Shown in pieces: positions 59,666 through 64,000 of a DNA stretch of 64,000 nt. Each line of letters starts with the position of its first letter. Within the stretch, counting starts at the first letter, position 1. A program made the position numbers and the translations under genes. The stretch comes from Bolinopsis microptera (lineage: Eukaryota > Ctenophora > Tentaculata > Lobata > Bolinopsidae), in NCBI RefSeq assembly GCF_026151205.1, contig NC_087080.1, positions 7,481,096 through 7,545,095 of the forward strand. Reading direction: 5' to 3'. Below the pieces are notes generated by a model, which ran no database searches, was not told where the DNA came from, and saw only the letters and a list, made by a program, of their open reading frames with translations.

Positions 59666-61488
59666 GTGTTCAAATTAACGTGTTCCTCCATTCTATTTCT
59701 CCAAACTGGGTTAACAATATTTACTGGTATTTTCATTGACTGTTTTAAAAATTGAAAATTAGGCACTGCAGTTTATTTTGGTGGAACTAGAAACTTGTCA
59801 ACTGATTTTAGGTGTATGTTCCAGTCTGAGAAAAAAATAGTACAAGAGTATTTATAATTATAAAAATGGGTAAATAATTATGCAATATATTGTGCAGAGT
59901 CCGAATATTATTATTATTTTATTAAAAGAACCATAAAATGTAAAATAATTTTATTTCTGAAGATCTTCTGACGTCACTGCCCCTTAATTCGATGGTATTG
60001 GTTATCCTCACGTGCGTTTATTAGTTCATTCAATTATTAGTATACGTATGATTTGGAAATATTTGTCGACCATGATTAAACGCTTTAATATGAATCTTAG
60101 AGAAGGGAACCAATTTGAAAAGTAACAGGAATATGAAATTGAGAGACCAAACGCTCACGATTTGAAGTGATTTTCGGTTTCATGTGTGTTTCACGTTTAG
60201 TAAATTATTTCTGGCTTTATGTTTCAGTTTTGCATTAGATTCGAACTGATCGATGAATAAAACTTGGTATTAGATACCCTGTACAGCCTATAAAGATGTA
60301 CCTTACAGTTCATATTGTGTACAATTGCGAAGCTGACGACTATAAGTATAATAAATGATGTTATACTCAGGGAGGCGGGGCACCCTTACTGTAGTAATGT
60401 AATACTGTCACGTGTCAAAACTACATATGCAGTAAAACTAGAATTCTGTGAATGTGATTAAACGATTTGTTAATATTTCGGGCCCTCCGATTTCACGATT
60501 ACATGACTTCTATTTTATCAATGTACCGATATAATGTAAACTTACCGTGGGTCCTCAACATCAAAATTGGCGCGGCTCTAAATTAACACATAAGTTCAAT
60601 GTCGTTCAGAGCCGCACCAATCTAGAGACCCGCCAATTTTGATGTGAACGACTTACGGTTACCGTGTCCTGCCTTATCGAATATATATACATTGTTTGAA
60701 TAACTAAACTGTATCCTTCTCATGAAGATATCTACATTGTTTGAATAACTAAGCTGTATCCTTCTCATGTGTTTGATGTGCTTTGTCCCAACTTTTAAAT
60801 CTCATTTTAGTACAAACAAATTTATCGTTATTAATTGTCATTAATTACAGATGTAATGATTATTATACACAAAAAAATTGGGTAAAGAGAACCGTCTGTG
60901 CACTATTTTGTTGCTCTAATAGTAATTTCAAACCAGAAGTAAACCAGGGCAGGAAGTGATAAACATGATCATAATATGCCCATATTAATTTAACTGAAAA
61001 GGTATTACAGTGCTGACAAGCAACGATATTTGTTTATTTTGCGATTCCGTACAGCTGCCCAAAACTTCATATTAATGTGCGGCAAAATTAAGATGAACAA
61101 AACACCAAATTTGTAGCTTTTAATTTTAAGTACTCCCAGGTTGGATTATTCAACAGCGTAGTATATAATTATATAAGCTATTAATTAAACAATTTGATAA
61201 ATTGAAGAATCTAAATAAGTATGAAAAATTAAACACAATTCAGAAAACATTTCCATTATAAAAGCCTCCACAATCAAATAAATTTGTATTTAGAAGAAAT
61301 GGTAAACTTTCCAAGGATGAAAAGCGAAGTAATTCAAAATGAAATCTCTCTACCCGGAGGGTCAACCGAAAGATGAATTGCCAGAGCCGTGTCCTGAGGC
61401 TGAACAGTAATATAAACAGTTCATTTCTTACATTGTTTTTTCAAAGTATACTCATTTTACTTACTCTTCCAACGTCCTATCATCCTCT
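59666..61488. other. Intergenic DNA with a foldback element and a short duplication
   Basis: ATCAAAATTGGCG at 60560-60572 and CGCCAATTTTGAT at 60632-60644 form the ends of a small foldback element of about 100 bp. A 45-bp segment (ACATTGTTTGAATAACTAAR, then CTGTATCCTTCTCATG) is repeated in tandem at about 60688-60775. No gene is recognised. Confidence 0.5.
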
Positions 61489-62496
61489 TCAACACCTTCC
61501 AAACGCAATCTCCCTGATGCCCCTTTCACTGATGAGCATGTAGCAAGCCACGACCATGCTACCAGTCTGTGGAACAAATGTGCCAGAGAAGAACCAAATG
61601 TAAACACTCCGACTAATGTTGGTTTTGTCCAACATTGCTAGGTTTACTGAAAATACAGCAAAAGATGCTGCGGCTATAATATCTGAGAACACAAGGATAG
61701 TTACCAGCTTAAATTCCCTCTTAACCATTCCAGCGACTCTTATTTCACCAGTTTGGTACCAAAACCTAATCCAGGTGGCCAAATAAATGCCGGCCACAAT
61801 ACAACACACTATGATGAATGGAACCGTGGTTACAGCATCACCGATAACTGTTTTTTTCGATAATGGAATAGAGAATCCATCCGGGCTTCTGTTCATTTGT
61901 CCGTATATGATTGCAGCAGCAAAACAACAAGTGAAAAGAACGCTTATTGCGATTACTATACCCTTTATCAGTTTAAATGATTCGTTAAGGATTGTCCATA
62001 ATGGACAGTGGATATTACTGTACTGCATAGCAACTATCACAGTGTCGAAGGATATCAGTGCTACTGAACTCAGGATGCCTACAATATTCAAGGCTATTTC
62101 CCACCATCGGAAACTCATTATTTGGGAGAAATCTCGATCATTGAGAAGAATGTAAGAAGCAAGGATACAGCTGGAAGTTAAAAAGACCGGTCGAGCGAGG
62201 GAGATGTAAAAGAGATGTCTGTTAATCCAGGAAGGTCGGTTATCCTTGTAGTAGTGAATCAGGAGCAAGTTCACTATAAGTCCGACCACTATGTAGGCTA
62301 TCAGGACTCCTGCACAAACATAGTTCATGATCTCGTCAGTCTTGGTTCCTGTGTAGATGATCTTTCCAACTACTGTGATATTTCCGAAGGCAACCATTCT
62401 ACTATTGGGTGTTAATAATAATATTAAGATAACTAAGCTTTTCACATGACAAATATTGGAACATGTGTTTGATATTTGATAATTTATCCTTCGCAA
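61489..62496 (-). CDS. Divergent seven-transmembrane receptor, single exon
   Basis: A 335-residue protein with an N-terminal hydrophobic run (SLVILILLLTP) that may be a signal peptide, followed by seven hydrophobic segments: starting about MNYVCAGVLIAYIVV (TM1), HLFYISLARPVFLTSS (TM2), WWEIALNIVGILSSVAL (TM3), KGIVIAISVLFTCCFAAA (TM4), TTVPFIIVCCIVAGIYLA (TM5), FKLVTILVFSDIIAAAS (TM6) and SVYIWFFSGTFVPQTG (TM7). TM1 keeps GxxxN (GLIVN) of class A. TM2 has LAR where LAxxD is usual, TM3 ends FDTVIVAMQY with no DRY, and TM7 has SMVVACYML where NPxxY is expected. It is probably a fast-evolving class A-like GPCR. A shorter start (MVAFGNIT at 62397) would remove the hydrophobic leader. Ligand and coupling unknown. 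Confidence 0.65.
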   Translation of the reverse strand: MRRINYQISNTCSNICHVKSLVILILLLTPNSRMVAFGNITVVGKIIYTGTKTDEIMNYVCAGVLIAYIVVGLIVNLLLIHYYKDNRPSWINRHLFYISLARPVFLTSSCILASYILLNDRDFSQIMSFRWWEIALNIVGILSSVALISFDTVIVAMQYSNIHCPLWTILNESFKLIKGIVIAISVLFTCCFAAAIIYGQMNRSPDGFSIPLSKKTVIGDAVTTVPFIIVCCIVAGIYLATWIRFWYQTGEIRVAGMVKREFKLVTILVFSDIIAAASFAVFSVNLAMLDKTNISRSVYIWFFSGTFVPQTGSMVVACYMLISERGIREIAFGRC

Positions 62497-63196
62497 ACTT
62501 TCTTAAACAAACTGTACCACTATAAAATATTTATAAGGAATAAAGATAATTACGTTTTCTGTTCATCAGCAAGCAAATTTAAAATCAGAAAATCAAAATT
62601 TTAACATTTATTTAAAGTAAGCAACACCGAAATAACTTCGTCATTCTGAGAAAGTGAGACCACAGGATAAGACATCAAGCAAGTTTTTAATCAACTTATA
62701 TTCGTTGTTGAGGGATAATATTTCACCGCCTCGGATAAGTCGTGATAAAATGTTTCACGAGATTCAAAAGCAAAACCAACATTTTCAACGTCTACAGAGT
62801 ACAGTGAAGAGAATGTGCAGAATATCTTAGATGGGAGCTTTCGCTCGTTAGATAACGTGACTCGTCGGATCAGTATCACGCCCATGTGATCACGCTTAGA
62901 TAACCGGGGTAGGAGGTGGTATGTGCTGTGATGAGCGGTGTAATGTGACCTACTAGCAGAGTGTTGTTCATGCAATGTCTACAATTTGTGACCACACGTA
63001 CAGGGGGAACATTCTTGTATTGGGCAAATGTTTTCATTAATTCGATACTTTTTCCTCAATTAACTCGATAGTTCATTAAGCTCAAAAAGTTAATGAAGCT
63101 TGTTATTATTAAGCTCTGAATAATATTTTTTGTTAGATAACCGTTTCTAATGATTAATTAATCAAATTAATTAATTTTAATTAAATATATCACCAG
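62497..63196. other. Intergenic DNA, no gene seen
   Basis: The 94-codon minus-strand ORF at 62691-62975 resembles nothing known. From 63050 the DNA is rich in TTAATTAA. Confidence 0.35.
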
Positions 63197-63473
63197 ACCC
63201 TACGACCACGCCTTACACCGGTATAACCACATGCCTCACGTGATCTCTCCAGCTCTTCCCTTCGACGATATCATAGAGGCTTACTCCCAGCAGCAGTGGC
63301 ATATGAAGAGAGGAGGGTACGATAATAACAATAACAATAACAACAACAGTAACAACAACAGTAACTACAACAGCTATAATCGTGATAGCGGGTATAGTCA
63401 GCGTCCTGTGTTCTCTGGAGGAGGCGGAGGTGGGACTGGAACTGGGGGTGTTCATGATGAGTTTAGTTATTAA
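63197..63473 (+). CDS. Exon of an Asn/Gly-rich protein, unidentified
   Basis: After an acceptor (ATATATCACCAG) the frame reads PYDHALHRYNHMPHVISPAL, PFDDIIEAYSQQQWHMKRGG, then an Asn-rich run (N8, N3 interrupted by S and Y), a Tyr/Ser segment and a Gly-rich end, stopping at TAA (63471-63473). The first 40 residues look folded; the rest is low complexity. It may be a last exon, or it may splice further to the exon at 63701. I do not recognise it. Confidence 0.4.
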
Positions 63474-63700
63474 TTAATTAATTTAGTTAATTAGCCACAC
63501 TTCAACACTGTCTAGCATGATTGTTCAAAGAGTTTTCAATTATTTTGATTATACATAACAACTGTTTTAATTGCAATGCACACAAAAAGTAGGTAAGAAA
63601 CAACTTTTAAAGTAACACTGACCCTAGTAAAGGCAGACTACTAATATATCAATACCAATACCAATAGTTATAGTTCCCGTTCATAAAACCATAAATCAAG

Positions 63701-63835
63701 GTGTACCCCGGGGGTATGTCAGGTGGAATGTTCGGTGGAATGTCCGGAGGAATGGACTCTCTCCCTGGTAACACTGGGTACTCTAATCCTGGATATCCCG
63801 CTGCTAATATTGAGGAACAGTATTATTCTCACCAG
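63701..63835 (+). CDS. Exon with Gly-Gly-Met repeats, unidentified, continues off the window
   Basis: A 135-base segment between AAATCAAG and the donor GTTAGA is open in phase 0: VYPGGMSGGMFGGMSGGMDS, then LPGNTGYSNPGYPAANIEEQ and YYSHQ. Four GGM units suggest a flexible, aggregation-prone region. Its phase does not join simply to the 63197 exon, so common membership is unproven. The intron after it runs to the window end. Confidence 0.35.
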
Positions 63836-64000
63836 GTTAGAACAACACTTTTAGAACAATATTAAAAGTACACTCTCAGTTTTATCAGTCAATAATAACT
63901 GGGTATCTTATCGAAACCATTTGTATTTTTCATTGATCCTTATCTTCATCAGTGACAACTTGCCAGCATTTTAGCCATATAACTGAGGGGTTGAGTTTCG

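Noticed and set aside
62691-62975. 94-codon minus-strand ORF
   Set aside because: No recognisable motif, signal or splice context.

Overview
The window is nuclear DNA from an animal. The genes are split by GT-AG introns, about 60-65% of the bases are A or T, the intergenic DNA is rich in repeats, and the protein families (copine, RECK, ionotropic glutamate receptor, class A-like GPCRs, secreted neuropeptide precursor, SUPT7L) are metazoan. A CR1-like LINE with PHD and esterase domains, divergent GPCRs and a precursor with acidic spacers would suit an early-branching animal such as a cnidarian, but that placement is a low-confidence inference.

Layout. 1-4 kb: a single-exon GPCR (888-1985, +), then AT-rich DNA with long perfect hairpins. 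4.0-5.9 kb: a 21-bp minisatellite that stays open in several frames and is probably non-coding. 7.1-14.5 kb: the vWA half of a copine gene (+), seven exons joined in phase, with a second last exon downstream; the C2-domain exons were not found. 9.5-28.7 kb: repeat-rich DNA holding foldback elements, a degenerate transposon gene with introns, a probable Ty3/gypsy relic, a 1.25-kb tandem duplication carrying a LINE endonuclease fragment, and GC-rich dispersed repeats. 28.7-34.4 kb: an apparently intact LINE on the minus strand, whose ORF1 joins PHD, coiled-coil, AlkB-like dioxygenase and SGNH-esterase regions. 35.5-36.4 kb: an intronless SUPT7L (SAGA subunit).

37.8-58.6 kb: most of a RECK gene (+; 23 exons placed, phases consistent, 915 codons; the N-terminus lies upstream and was not found). 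Its introns contain three other genes: a secreted cysteine-rich protein (-), a complete two-exon ionotropic glutamate receptor (+), and a repeat-type neuropeptide precursor (-) with a TATA box. One RECK exon end, including its 5' splice site, is tandemly repeated five times. 58.9-64 kb: a minisatellite, a foldback element, a divergent seven-helix receptor (-) and exons of an Asn/Gly-rich protein running off the end.

The glutamate receptor, neuropeptide precursor and two GPCRs are all neural or secretory signalling genes, but nothing in the sequence ties them to one pathway. The strongest leads are the AlkB-bearing LINE ORF1, the IFYA peptide precursor, the five-fold 5' splice site, and the alternative last exons of copine.
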